A stretch of 64,000 nt of DNA from an uncultured Bacilli bacterium (lineage in GTDB: Bacteria; Bacillota_I; Bacilli_A; RF39; UBA660): the NCBI GenBank assembly GCA_934096125.1, contig CAKOLB010000001.1, forward strand, positions 1-64,000, written 5' to 3'. The notes under the pieces are model-generated. The model did no database searches, was not told where the DNA came from, and saw only the letters and a list, made by a program, of their open reading frames with translations. Positions 25,125 through 34,282 of the stretch are shown here, in pieces. The translations under genes were made by a program, and so were the position numbers. The stretch's first letter is position 1. Each line of letters opens with the position of its first letter.

Positions 25125-26000
25125 ATGATAATTTTTGAAGATGAAAAAACAAAACTTCGAAAAAAGCTTGAAAATTATGCTTACATAAAGTGCTTCTTCT
25201 TTAATAAAACAATAGAAAATATGGTCGTTGACCTAGTGGATTTTCGTGATAATGAAGATTATATTGAAAAAATTGTTTATTTAGATGAATCTGATAATGA
25301 AAAATCTAACTATAGTTTTATTAAAAAGGAGCTTAGAGTAAGGTTTACAAAAGAAAGTAATAATGCCATCGAAAGTAATATTTATAATATTTCTGCACTT
25401 CTTCATGAATTTGCCCATGTTGAGCAGTTTAAAGTATGTGTGAACTTAGCAAAGAATGTAGATATTAAAAAAATAATATTAGAGGAGTCTTTGGCGACAT
25501 CTTTATTTTTCGAAAACTATAATAAAATTATCAATGGAGAGAAAAACATTAGTTTATTAGAACGAGGAAAAATAAATACCGATTATGCCCATTATTTAAA
25601 AAGACATGATATAGAAAGTGTGTTATATAATAAAAAGCCTTCGGAGAGAATGGCTAACATTGCCAGCTACACAGAAGTTATTGATATTTTAAAGGCCAGT
25701 AAAAGGCACGCGTTAAACTCCTTTGTTTCTAGCTATGAAGAAAAGTTAGAAAAAGTGTTGTTAAGTGGGTATGATCCAAACAATTTAGAAAATACTTCTC
25801 CAACATTTGATTTTTATGATTCTCTTCTTAACTTAGTTACTGAGAAACAAGATGAAATTTTTCTTCATAAAAATATTTTAAAATCTTTAGAAAAAAATCT
25901 CCCAGCTTTAGAAAGGTTGTATCTTGGCCTCACTCTAACTGAGCCGGAATATGACAATCTCCTAGTGCGAAAAAAACATCAAACTAACTTGCTTTTCTAG
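25125..26000 (+). CDS. Unknown protein with a HExxH zinc-peptidase motif
   Basis: 291 residues; AAGGAGG precedes ATG 25125. SALLHEFAHVEQF (about 96-108) contains HEFAH, a HExxH zinc site, and ILEESLATSLFF about 25 residues later offers the Glu third ligand expected of gluzincins. No signal peptide, so cytoplasmic. The C-terminal half is helical with no recognised domain. Function unknown; a chance HExxH cannot be excluded, but the hydrophobic context is right for a protease helix. Its last seven codons are part of a direct repeat found again before hisS. Confidence 0.65.
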   Translation: MIIFEDEKTKLRKKLENYAYIKCFFFNKTIENMVVDLVDFRDNEDYIEKIVYLDESDNEKSNYSFIKKELRVRFTKESNNAIESNIYNISALLHEFAHVEQFKVCVNLAKNVDIKKIILEESLATSLFFENYNKIINGEKNISLLERGKINTDYAHYLKRHDIESVLYNKKPSERMANIASYTEVIDILKASKRHALNSFVSSYEEKLEKVLLSGYDPNNLENTSPTFDFYDSLLNLVTEKQDEIFLHKNILKSLEKNLPALERLYLGLTLTEPEYDNLLVRKKHQTNLLF

Positions 26001-26011
26001 GCAAAACTTAA
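25977..26011 (+). repeat. Left copy of a 35-bp direct repeat
   Basis: 25977-26006 equals 27191-27220 base for base (30 bp), and the match continues for CTTAA after a one-base indel. The left copy is the end of the HExxH gene; the right copy sits before hisS. The 1.2 kb between holds an ASCH gene and a dead transposase. Confidence 0.85.
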
Positions 26012-26104
26012 GCTATATTATAGCAAAAAATAGCATTTTAGAATTAATGTTAAATATAGATTTATAGGTACAAAATTTGGAAAGGAGTAGTATAATAGTA
26101 AATC

Positions 26105-26224
26105 AAAAAAAGAAGAAAGTGTCTATGACAAAATAATATACCCAAAGATATTAACTAAAAAACATACTGTTTTTTACAGCTGTGTATGCATTGAAAATGA
26201 ATATCCAGCAAAAATGAAAGGATG
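26105..26224 (+). pseudogene. Short open stretch before the ASCH gene, probable 3' end of a lost gene
   Basis: An open frame from about 26097 to the TGA at 26222-26224 (for example SVYDKIIYPKILTKKHTVFY, then a Cys-rich end) has no start codon. Its stop overlaps the ATG at 26222 as in tightly packed operons, suggesting debris from an operon that once contained the ASCH gene. Not recognised. Confidence 0.3.
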
Positions 26225-26233
26225 AAATTTAAA

Positions 26234-26656
26234 ATGAAAGTATTAAGTATAAAAGAACCTTTTGCTACACTAATTGCAAATGGTGATAAATTAATAGAAA
26301 CTAGAAGTTGGAAAACAAACTATCGAGGAGAAATATTTATTCATGCAAGCGGAAAAAAACTTGCCAAAGAATATTTAACTAATGCATATGTTATTTCATT
26401 AATTAATAATTTACCTATGAATTTTGGAAATATAATTTGTAAAGCTAATTTAGTGGATTGTGTATATATGGATGATAATTTTTTAAAAAAAATAAAACTA
26501 AATATTAAAGAATATAATTTAGGACTATATGAAAAAGGCAGATATGCGTGGATTTTTGAAGAAATTGAACCTATTTATCCAATACCCGCAAAAGGAAAAT
26601 TAAATATTTGGAATTTTGAAGGAGAATATGAATTAATAAATAAAAACAGATTGTAA
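26234..26656 (+). CDS. ASCH-domain protein
   Basis: 140 residues from ATG 26234; ATG 26222 lies inside the AAAGGA site and is rejected. MKVLSIKEPFATLIANGDKLIETRSWKT, with YRGEIFIHAS and the closing IPAKGKLNIWNF, is the ASCH fold, an RNA-binding beta-barrel related to PUA; some members are amidohydrolases of modified cytidines or transcription coregulators. Very AT-rich and located in the inserted segment between direct repeats, so probably acquired. Confidence 0.8.
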   Translation: MKVLSIKEPFATLIANGDKLIETRSWKTNYRGEIFIHASGKKLAKEYLTNAYVISLINNLPMNFGNIICKANLVDCVYMDDNFLKKIKLNIKEYNLGLYEKGRYAWIFEEIEPIYPIPAKGKLNIWNFEGEYELINKNRL

Positions 26657-26689
26657 AAAATATAATTTATAATATACACTAATTTGTAG

Positions 26690-27101
26690 AAAGAAAACTT
26701 AGTTCATAACTTGTTTGTGATTTGCTTCAAACGAAGTTATCTTACGAGTCAATGTTGATATCGTGAGTTTTAACAGCTTTTCCATCTATACTTAGATGTA
26801 ATTCGTCATCGTTTATTATTTCTTTTATCCATGAAATGAAAATAATTATAAATTTTTTTTGGAGTCAATTAAGGAAAAGACTCTAGAGAAAGTATCACGA
26901 GATGGAGTACCATTTTTTTAATCGAGTAATTGTGTGAAATAACCTTCATGAACTTCTAAGAAATCTGCCATATTTTCAAAATCTGTATATATACATAAAA
27001 TTCCATAAATGCTCGTAATTAAAATGCTTCTTAACTCATGCTTTTTACCACATATCATGGGGATTTTCTAAAATTTCAAATTGTTTATATAATGTATTCA
27101 T
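26690..27101 (-). pseudogene. Relic of an ISAs1-family transposase
   Basis: On the minus strand from ATG 27101: MNTLYKQFEILENPHDMW, then (after a stop and a frameshift) KHELRSILITSIYGILC, FENMADFLEVHEGYF, NGTPSRDTFSRVFSLID and KTHDINIDS. This is the N-terminal DDE_Tnp_1-associated part of ISAs1/IS4-like transposases. Several stops and a lost central part show it is dead; the catalytic C-terminus is absent. The rest of 26657-27190 holds no gene. Confidence 0.85.
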
Positions 27102-27190
27102 ATTTATGGCTACCTTTATTATAAGAATACATTATTTTTTTTATTAATCTATAATTCTATCATAAAATTAATTATTTTTTATGCAATTGC

Positions 27191-27226
27191 CATCAAACTA
27201 ACTTGCTTTTCTAGGCAAAAACTTAA
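27191..27226 (+). repeat. Right copy of the 35-bp direct repeat
   Basis: Duplicates the last codons and stop of the HExxH gene (25977-26011) just upstream of hisS. It suggests that hisS originally followed that gene directly and that 26007-27190 came in later. Confidence 0.85.
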
Positions 27227-27261
27227 AGTTATGGTATGATTAAAAAGAAGGAAGTGGATTT

Positions 27262-28512
27262 ATGATAACAAAACCAAAAGGCACATACGACTTAATTAAT
27301 AAAGATGCCCAAATGTATAAATATATCGAGGGAACAATCGAAGAATTTATGTCCGTTTATAATTATGATTTTATTCGGACCCCGGTTTTTGAAAGTACTG
27401 AGCTTTTCCACCGTAGTGTTGGTGATGAAACAGATATTGTTAGCAAAGAAACATATGATTTTAAGGACCGTGGCGATAGAAATATTACTTTAAGACCTGA
27501 AGGGACTGCTGGTATTGTTCGTAGTTATATTGAAAATAAGCTTTACGGTAACAAAAACGATGCTGTTAAACTTTGGTATTTGGAAACGATGTATCGTTAT
27601 GAAAGACCCGGCGCTGGTCGAAACAGAGAATTTACTCAATTTGGAATCGAAACTTTTGGTTCTAATGAAGTTATGATTGATGCAGAAGTCATTAGCATTG
27701 GTTACAATTTATTAAATGTTTTAGGCTTGTCAGATATCGTTGTTTCCATTAACAGCCTTGGTGATAAAGAAAGTAGGGAAAGATATACTAAGGCTTTAGT
27801 AGATTATTTAAAGCCATATGAAAGTGACCTTTGCTCTGACTGCCAAAGAAGAATTAAGACCAATCCTCTTCGAGTACTTGACTGCAAGGTTGATGCTGAT
27901 AAAGATTACTTTGCAAAAATACCTAAGATAAGTGACTATTTAAGTGAAGAAAGTACTAATAGGTTTTCTAGTTTATTAAATCTTTTAAGACTTTTAGATA
28001 TCGATTATGAAATAGATGACAAGTTAGTTCGTGGGCTAGACTACTATAGCGAAAACGTTTGGGAATATAAAAATGCATCTGGCACAACTCTTGGCGGTGG
28101 TGGCCGGTATAATTCACTTGTTGAAACGCTTGGAGGCCCAAGTACTCCTGGAATAGGTTTTGCTCTTGGCCTTGACCGAATTATTATTGATTTAGAAAAA
28201 GAGTTAGATGCAAGTAAATTTACCAAAAAAATTGATGTTTATATCATGTGCCTGAGTGAAGAAGAAAAACTTAAAGCTACAATGATTGCCCAAGATTTAC
28301 GTTTAAATGGCATCATAACAGAAGTAAATAATAATAACTTAAGTTTAAAGTCTATGTTTAAAGTTGCTGATAGCTTAAATGCTTCATTTTTGTTAATATT
28401 AAAAAATGAAGACCTTCAAAAAGGCTTGATAACAATTAAAGATAATGTAACTAAAGAAGAAATTAAAATTGATGAAAGTGAGCTAGTTGATTATCTTCTA
28501 GGGAATATTTAA
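27262..28512 (+). CDS. hisS: Histidyl-tRNA synthetase
   Basis: 416 residues, class II synthetase. KPKGTYDLI at the N-terminus, motif 2 as YRYERPGAGRNREFTQFG, the His-specific LVRGLDYYSENVWEY, GGGGRYNSL, motif 3 GIGFALGLDRI, and an anticodon-binding C-terminal domain (VYIMCLSEEEKLKA...). ATG 27262 follows AGAAGGAAG. Extended -10 TGGTATGAT lies just upstream. It begins a group of translation genes. Confidence 0.97.
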   Translation: MITKPKGTYDLINKDAQMYKYIEGTIEEFMSVYNYDFIRTPVFESTELFHRSVGDETDIVSKETYDFKDRGDRNITLRPEGTAGIVRSYIENKLYGNKNDAVKLWYLETMYRYERPGAGRNREFTQFGIETFGSNEVMIDAEVISIGYNLLNVLGLSDIVVSINSLGDKESRERYTKALVDYLKPYESDLCSDCQRRIKTNPLRVLDCKVDADKDYFAKIPKISDYLSEESTNRFSSLLNLLRLLDIDYEIDDKLVRGLDYYSENVWEYKNASGTTLGGGGRYNSLVETLGGPSTPGIGFALGLDRIIIDLEKELDASKFTKKIDVYIMCLSEEEKLKATMIAQDLRLNGIITEVNNNNLSLKSMFKVADSLNASFLLILKNEDLQKGLITIKDNVTKEEIKIDESELVDYLLGNI

Positions 28513-28522
28513 GGGAGAAATT

Positions 28523-29056
28523 ATGGGAAATATTATAGCAGTTGTTGGAATGTGTGGCTCTGGCAAGTCTGTTGCTTGCGAGACTTTTGAAAATATGGGA
28601 TACACCAAAATATATTTTGGCTCTGTAACCATGGATGAGCTTAAAAAGCAAAATCTAGAAGTGACTAGTGAAAATGAAAAAATGGTTAGAGAGCAAATTC
28701 GCAGAATTCACGGAATGGGAGCTTATGCTAAGCTTTTGCTTCCTAAAATAGAAAAGCTATCACAAAAGGGAAATATCATTTTAGATGGCTTGTATTCTTG
28801 GGAAGAACTAGAAATTTTAAAAAATGAATATCCAAATCTAAAACTTGTTGCAATTGTAACTGATAAAGATATAAGATATGCAAGACTTGAAGAAAGAGTG
28901 ACAAGAAAACTAACTAAAGAAGAGGCCCAAGCTCGAGATATAGCTGAAATTGAAAATATCAATAAAGCTGGACCAATTGCTTATGCCGATTACTTTTTAA
29001 TAAATAATGGTTCTAAAGAAGAGCTTACGAAAAAAATTAAAGATATGTTTAGTTAA
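28523..29056 (+). CDS. P-loop nucleotide kinase, UPF0200/dephospho-CoA-kinase-like
   Basis: 177 residues; MGNIIAVVGMCGSGKSVACE has Walker A (GMCGSGKS, about 9-16). The pattern of LEVTSENEKMVREQIRRIHGMGAYA, ILDGLYSWEELEILK and LEERVTRKLT, then RDIAEIENINKAGPIAYADYFLINNGS, matches the UPF0200-like kinases that resemble dephospho-CoA kinase and dNMP kinases. Exact substrate unknown. Downstream of hisS with 10 bp spacing, so cotranscribed. Confidence 0.75.
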   Translation: MGNIIAVVGMCGSGKSVACETFENMGYTKIYFGSVTMDELKKQNLEVTSENEKMVREQIRRIHGMGAYAKLLLPKIEKLSQKGNIILDGLYSWEELEILKNEYPNLKLVAIVTDKDIRYARLEERVTRKLTKEEAQARDIAEIENINKAGPIAYADYFLINNGSKEELTKKIKDMFS

Positions 29057-29071
29057 ATCTCTCAAAGTCTG

Positions 29072-29101
29072 TTGACAAAAGGGGAAGAATTGGAGTAAAA
29101 T
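29072..29101 (+). promoter_or_regulatory. Promoter of the T-box-aspS-gatCAB operon
   Basis: TTGACA (29072-29077), 18 nt, TAAAAT (29096-29101). Transcription would start at about 29107, exactly before the T-box leader. Confidence 0.75.
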
Positions 29102-29106
29102 TAAAG

Positions 29107-29309
29107 AAATCAACTCATGAGGAGAAAAGTATTTTAGTAGATATATCAAGAGAGGGCTATTATGGTGGAAATGTCTATATAAAAACTAAAAGAAATAACA
29201 ACTTCTAAAAACATGAGACGCAGAGAAACTGTGATAACAACTAAGAGCTTAGAAAGTAAGGTGGCACCGCGGGGTTTATCTCGCCCTTACGCATCTAAGC
29301 TCTTTTTTA
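29107..29309 (+). ncRNA. T-box riboswitch, probably tRNA-Asn-responsive
   Basis: The T-box core AAGGTGGCACCGCG is at 29258-29271 and the terminator is GAGCTTAG (29245-29252) with CTAAGCTC (29295-29302) and T6. Stem I closes through CTCATG (29114-29119) and CATGAG (29212-29217), with the loop-E AGTA at 29128-29131 and its GAA partner at 29192-29194. The bulge TGGC pairs with a tRNA ending GCCA, as in tRNA-Asn and tRNA-Asp. In the specifier region (29165-29211) I find AAC at 29197-29199 and 29200-29202 but no GAC or GAT, so Asn rather than Asp is indicated. T-boxes switch on downstream genes when the tRNA is uncharged. Confidence 0.9.
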
Positions 29310-29329
29310 TAAAGAAAGGATATGAGAAT

Positions 29330-31084
29330 ATGAAAAAATATGACAATAATAGCTTTCGCATAACAAATGTTGGCGAAAAAGTAACTGTTTACGGTTGGGT
29401 AAATAAAAGAAGAGATATGGGAGGAGTTATCTTTGTTGACCTTCGTGATAGATCAGGGCTTTTGCAAGTAGTATTTAACCGTGGTTTTCTAAAACAAGAA
29501 TTTGCCTTAGCAGAAAGTCTTAAAAATGAATGTTGCATCAAAGTAACTGGGAAAATTATCAAAAGAGAAGATGATATGATTAATCCTAAACTAGCAACAG
29601 GGGAAGTAGAGCTTATGGCTGAAGATTTAGAGATTTTATCTACTTGTGATGTTTTACCATTTAATGTTTATGAGGATGACAATATTAATGAAAATGTTGC
29701 ATTGAAATATCGTTACTTAGATTTAAGAAGAGAAAGTCTTAAAAATAATATTATTTTAAGACACAAAGTTATTACTAGTGCTCGAGACTACTTAAACAAA
29801 CTAGGATTTTTGGAAATTGAAACTCCAATTCTATGCAAAAGTACTCCAGAAGGTGCCAGAGACTATCTTGTTCCATCAAGAGTTAGTAAGGGTTCGTTTT
29901 ATGCATTACCTCAGTCTCCGCAGATATTTAAACAACTTTTAATGTGCGGTGGCTTTGAAAAGTATTACCAAATAGCCAGAAGTTTTAGAGATGAAGATTT
30001 AAGAAGCGACCGTCAACCAGAATTTACTCAAATCGATATGGAAATGAGTTTCGCTGAAGAAGAAGATGTTTGGAATGTTTGCGAAGGTATGGTAAAAGCA
30101 ATCGTTAAAGATGTTAAGAACATTGACTTGCCAGACTTCCCAAGAATAACTTATAAAGAAGCGATGGAAAATTATGGTTCTGACAAACCCGATACTCGTT
30201 TTGATATGAAACTTCTTGATTTAACAGAAATACTGAAAGACACAAGCATGAATGTCTTTAGACAAAATATTGAAAATGGTGGCATTGCCAAATGTTTAAT
30301 CGTTAAAAATAATGCTGATAAATATTCAAGAAGCGATATTGATCATTTAATTGACTTTACTAAAATATATGGCGCTAAAGGAATGGCTTGGCTTAAGTAT
30401 GATGATGACAAGTTTAATGGAGTAATTGCTAAAAACTTAGAAGATGACAAACTTGATATTATCAAAAATACTTACAATGTTGAAAACAACGACTTAATCT
30501 TAATCGTCGCTGATAAACCAAAAATTGTTTATGCTGCTTTAGGAGCTTTAAGACTTAAAATAGCTAAGAGACTAGATTTAATTCCTAAAGACAAATTGAA
30601 CTTCCTATGGGTTACTGATTTTCCTTTCTTTGAATATAGTGAAACTGAAAAAAGATGGAAAGCTGAGCACAACCCATTTACCATGGTTAAAGACATCAAT
30701 ACTTTAAGTTCTCCAGAAAAATGCATTTCTCGAAGCTATGACTTAGTAGTAAACGGTTATGAACTAGCAAGCGGAGGAGTAAGAAATCATAAATCTGAAG
30801 ACTTAGCTAAAGTATTCAAAGCTTTAAGCATTAGTGAAAAAGAAGCTGAAGAAAGATTTGGATTTGTTCTTGAAGCCTTTAAATACGGAGTGCCTCCTCA
30901 TGCTGGAATAGCTCCTGGTGTTGAAAGACTTATCATGGTTTTAGCTGGAACAGATGATATCAAAGATGTTATAGCCTTTCCAAAAACTCAAAGCGCTGCT
31001 GACTTAATGGACGGAGCACCAAGTACGGTTAGTGAAAAACAATTAAATGAGTTAGGCATCCAAATAATTAAGGAGGAAAAATAA
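29330..31084 (+). CDS. aspS: Aspartyl-tRNA synthetase, probably non-discriminating
   Basis: 584 residues from ATG 29330 (AAAGAAAGGA upstream); the open frame extends back to 29213 only because it crosses the T-box. OB-fold (VTVYGWVNKRRDMGGVIFVDLRD), motif 2 (ARSFRDEDLRSDRQPEFTQID), bacterial GAD insertion, and motif 3 (GIAPGVERLIMVLAG). Cotranscription with gatCAB and the Asn-type T-box suggest it also makes Asp-tRNA-Asn, which GatCAB then amidates. That is inference; discrimination depends on anticodon-loop contacts I cannot score. Confidence 0.96.
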   Translation: MKKYDNNSFRITNVGEKVTVYGWVNKRRDMGGVIFVDLRDRSGLLQVVFNRGFLKQEFALAESLKNECCIKVTGKIIKREDDMINPKLATGEVELMAEDLEILSTCDVLPFNVYEDDNINENVALKYRYLDLRRESLKNNIILRHKVITSARDYLNKLGFLEIETPILCKSTPEGARDYLVPSRVSKGSFYALPQSPQIFKQLLMCGGFEKYYQIARSFRDEDLRSDRQPEFTQIDMEMSFAEEEDVWNVCEGMVKAIVKDVKNIDLPDFPRITYKEAMENYGSDKPDTRFDMKLLDLTEILKDTSMNVFRQNIENGGIAKCLIVKNNADKYSRSDIDHLIDFTKIYGAKGMAWLKYDDDKFNGVIAKNLEDDKLDIIKNTYNVENNDLILIVADKPKIVYAALGALRLKIAKRLDLIPKDKLNFLWVTDFPFFEYSETEKRWKAEHNPFTMVKDINTLSSPEKCISRSYDLVVNGYELASGGVRNHKSEDLAKVFKALSISEKEAEERFGFVLEAFKYGVPPHAGIAPGVERLIMVLAGTDDIKDVIAFPKTQSAADLMDGAPSTVSEKQLNELGIQIIKEEK

Positions 31085-31378
31085 ATGAAGTTTACCGAAG
31101 AATTAGTCGATAGTCTTGCCGATAAGTTATTAATTGGACTAAATGCAGAAGAAAATGCCATGGTCCTAAAAGAATTTAGTGTTGTGGATGCTAATATGGA
31201 GATAATTGCTAATATCCCAGGCATTGAAAAAGTTGAGCCAATGACTCATGCTTTAGATGATTTTGTTTTTGAACTTCGGGAAGATATTAAGAAAGAAAGT
31301 ATCTCAATTGAAGAAGCTCTTCAAAACTGCAAAAGATATGACGGTAGAGAAATTGAAGTACCAAAGGTGGTGGAATAA
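31085..31378 (+). CDS. gatC: Asp/Glu-tRNA amidotransferase subunit C
   Basis: 97 residues, the usual size. The EENAMVLKEFSVVDANMEII and VEPMTHALDDFVFELREDI segments match GatC. It wraps the GatA-GatB interface. It starts 0 bp after aspS and its TAA overlaps the gatA ATG. Confidence 0.9.
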   Translation: MKFTEELVDSLADKLLIGLNAEENAMVLKEFSVVDANMEIIANIPGIEKVEPMTHALDDFVFELREDIKKESISIEEALQNCKRYDGREIEVPKVVE

Positions 31379-32832
31379 TGAACTATGGAATAGAAAAATT
31401 ACATGAAATGCTTATAAATAAAGAAGTTACAAGTGATGATTTAGTCAAAGAAGCTTTAGAAAAATCTCATGAAGCTCAAAAGCTTTGCAACTGCTTTGTT
31501 ACTATTTTAGATGATGCTAAAAAAGAAGAAGTTACAGATGACCTTTTATCAGGCATCCCTTTTGGAATTAAAGATAATTATTCAACCAAAGGAATTTTGT
31601 CAACGGGAAGTTCTAACACTTTAAAAGATTATGTTCCTTTCTTCGATGCAACGGCAGTTAAGAACTTAAAAAAACATGGAGCAGTACCTGTTAATAAAAC
31701 AGCTTTAGATGAATTTGGAATGGGAGGAACTGGAACAACTGCTCATACAGGTGTAATTCGTAACCCATGGGACATTGAAAGAATGTGCGCCGGCTCATCA
31801 AGTGGTAGTGCTGCAGCTGTTGCTTACGGAGTATACCCTTATGCTCTTGGTAGTGATACTGGTGATTCTATTCGTAAACCTGCTGCTTTTTGTGGTATCA
31901 CTGGATACAAACCTACTTATGGAATGATTTCTCGTTATGGTTTATTTCCTTTTGCATCAAGTCTTGACCACTGTGGCGTTTTAACACGAAGTGTTGCCGA
32001 TGCTGCTATTGTTGTCGATGCCATGAAAGGAATTGATGAAAACGACCAAACAAGCTGGGACTCCAGTCACATTAATTTATATAAATCTTTAAATGGCGAT
32101 ATCAAAGGGAAGAAACTTTTCTATATCAAGGAAATTGCCAATATCGAAAACTATCCAAATGCTAGCCATGAACTTCAAAAGCACTTGGAAATATTTAAAG
32201 AAACTATCAAAAAACTTGAAGAAAAAGGTGCAACAGTAGAAGAAGTATCTATTGATTTAAAACTTCTTAAAGCAGTGCCATCCGTTTATGTTTCTTTATC
32301 TTGTGCTGAAGCTACTAGTAACATGTCTAACTTAACTGGAATTATCTTTGGCCCACGTGGTGAGGGCGATAAAATTATGGACATGATGAAAGACCATAGA
32401 ACTAAAGGTTTTTCTCCGCTAATTAAAAGAAGATTTGTTATTGGTTCTTATATCTTGCAAAAAGAAAACCAAGAAAGATATTTCTTAAATGCCGCTAGAG
32501 TACGTAGATTAATAGTTGATAAATTCAAAAGCTTATTTAAAGAGTACGATGCTTATATTCTTCCTGTTTCAACTGGTGTTGCTCCTTATATCGATGGCTC
32601 AAAAGATGAACTAACTGATGATGATACTGCTATTTTGGAAGAACATTTACAAATTGGTAACTTCGGCGGTTTCCCATCAATTACAATTCCTTGTGGTTTT
32701 ATTGGAGACCTTCCTGTTGGAGTAAATATCACTGGAAACTGTTATGAAGATGAAAAAGTATTAAATATTGCTTATGCCTTAGAAAGTACTATGAACTATA
32801 AAAATATGATTGCAGGAGGTAGACATGAATAA
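31378..32832 (+). CDS. gatA: Asp/Glu-tRNA amidotransferase subunit A
   Basis: 484 residues, amidase-signature family. Catalytic Lys in GIKDNYSTKG (about 64), the Gly/Ser-rich CAGSSSGSAAAV, and the nucleophile Ser in GSDTGDSIRKPA (about 160-171). The usual motif is GSDTGGSIRQPA, so a Gly-to-Asp and a Gln-to-Lys change sit beside the Ser. Releases ammonia from Gln for GatB. It overlaps gatB by 8 nt. Confidence 0.95.
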   Translation: MNYGIEKLHEMLINKEVTSDDLVKEALEKSHEAQKLCNCFVTILDDAKKEEVTDDLLSGIPFGIKDNYSTKGILSTGSSNTLKDYVPFFDATAVKNLKKHGAVPVNKTALDEFGMGGTGTTAHTGVIRNPWDIERMCAGSSSGSAAAVAYGVYPYALGSDTGDSIRKPAAFCGITGYKPTYGMISRYGLFPFASSLDHCGVLTRSVADAAIVVDAMKGIDENDQTSWDSSHINLYKSLNGDIKGKKLFYIKEIANIENYPNASHELQKHLEIFKETIKKLEEKGATVEEVSIDLKLLKAVPSVYVSLSCAEATSNMSNLTGIIFGPRGEGDKIMDMMKDHRTKGFSPLIKRRFVIGSYILQKENQERYFLNAARVRRLIVDKFKSLFKEYDAYILPVSTGVAPYIDGSKDELTDDDTAILEEHLQIGNFGGFPSITIPCGFIGDLPVGVNITGNCYEDEKVLNIAYALESTMNYKNMIAGGRHE

Positions 32833-34252
32833 ATATAAAGCTGTTATTGGTCTAGAAATGCACTGTGAATTAAAAAGTAATTCCAAAGTTTTTTCTAGCG
32901 CTGAGAACTCATACAATGAACTTGCTAACGCTAATATCTGGCCAGTTGATTTAGCTTTTCCAGGAACATTGCCTGTTGCAAATAAAGAGTGCGTTCGAAA
33001 AGCTCTTCTTATGAGTATGGTTTTAAATTGTAAAGTTCCTGAGTATATGTATTTTGACCGTAAGAATTATTATTACCCAGATTTACCAAAAGGTTTTCAA
33101 ATCACTCAAATGCATGACCCAGTAGGAACAAACGGAAAACTAATCATTGAAATGGATGGTTATGATAAAGAAGTCTTAATTCATGACATTCACTTAGAAG
33201 AAGATGCCGCTTCTCTAGACCATTACTATGATACTTCTTTAATTGATTACAATAGAGCAGGAGTACCACTTCTAGAACTAGTTACCGAACCTTGCCTAAG
33301 TAATGCCGAAGAAGCTGTTGCTTTCCTTGAAACAATGCGCCGTATATATAAATACTGTGATGTATCTGAAGCTGATACTAAAAAGGGACAAATCAGATGT
33401 GATGTTAATGTTTCCATCATGGAAGAGGGATCAGCGGAACTTGGAACTAAGGTAGAAATTAAAAACATTAACTCTTTTGGTAACGTTTATGATGCTATTA
33501 ACTATGAAATAGAAAGACAAAGTAAGTTAAAAAGCGAAGGACGTTATGATGAAGTAGTTCAAGAAACCAGAAGATTTGATGAAGAAAGTGGCACAACTAT
33601 CCATATGCGTAGTAAAGTTGATGCTATCGACTACAAGTATTTTGTTGAACCAAACATTCCAAAATACAAAATAAGTCCTGCTTGGCTGGAAGAGATAAAA
33701 AAAGATATTCCAATCTTACCTCGAGAAAGAAAGCTAAAATATATTAATGAATACGGTTTAAGTGCATATGATGCCAATATCATCATTAAAGAAAAAGATT
33801 ATGCTGATTACTTTGAAAAATGTTTAGAGCTTGGTATGGATAAAAAACAAGCAGCCAACTGGTTAACTGTGCAAATTATCGCTTATCTAAATAAATACGA
33901 AGTATCATTAAAAGACTTTTACTTAACTCCAGAATATTTAATGCAAATAATTAAAGAACTTGATAAAGGTACTATATCTAGTAAGCAAGCTAAAGAAATA
34001 TTCTTCAAATCTTTAGAAGAAAACAAAGAACCTAAAAACTTTATTAGTAAAGAAAATGCCCAAATATCTTCCAAAGAAGTACTTGAAGAAATAATTAACA
34101 AAGTTATTCAAAATAACCCTAAACAAGTTGAAGAATATCGAGGTGGTAAAGATAATATCTTTGACTACTTTGTAGGTCAAGTTATGAAAGAAACAAGAGG
34201 AAAAGCTAACCCAGTTATGACTAAGGAAATACTTAAAGAAAAACTTAAATAG
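32825..34252 (+). CDS. gatB: Asp/Glu-tRNA amidotransferase subunit B
   Basis: 475 residues from ATG 32825, with AGGAGG inside the gatA end. YKAVIGLEMHCELKS at the start, YYPDLPKGFQITQ, EEDAASL, DYNRAGVPLLELVTEP, VRCD-like IRCDVNVSI, and a C-terminal tail domain (YKKA/YqeY-type helices) are all present. It phosphorylates and amidates Asp-tRNA-Asn and/or Glu-tRNA-Gln. No glnS or asnS is in the window. Confidence 0.96.
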   Translation: MNKYKAVIGLEMHCELKSNSKVFSSAENSYNELANANIWPVDLAFPGTLPVANKECVRKALLMSMVLNCKVPEYMYFDRKNYYYPDLPKGFQITQMHDPVGTNGKLIIEMDGYDKEVLIHDIHLEEDAASLDHYYDTSLIDYNRAGVPLLELVTEPCLSNAEEAVAFLETMRRIYKYCDVSEADTKKGQIRCDVNVSIMEEGSAELGTKVEIKNINSFGNVYDAINYEIERQSKLKSEGRYDEVVQETRRFDEESGTTIHMRSKVDAIDYKYFVEPNIPKYKISPAWLEEIKKDIPILPRERKLKYINEYGLSAYDANIIIKEKDYADYFEKCLELGMDKKQAANWLTVQIIAYLNKYEVSLKDFYLTPEYLMQIIKELDKGTISSKQAKEIFFKSLEENKEPKNFISKENAQISSKEVLEEIINKVIQNNPKQVEEYRGGKDNIFDYFVGQVMKETRGKANPVMTKEILKEKLK

Positions 34253-34279
34253 AGACTTAAAACTTCTCTATTTTTTTAT
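34247..34279 (+). terminator. Intrinsic terminator of the aspS-gatCAB operon
   Basis: AAATAGAGA pairs with TCTCTATTT and is followed by T residues; the gatB stop is in the left arm. Confidence 0.8.
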
Positions 34280-34282
34280 GAT

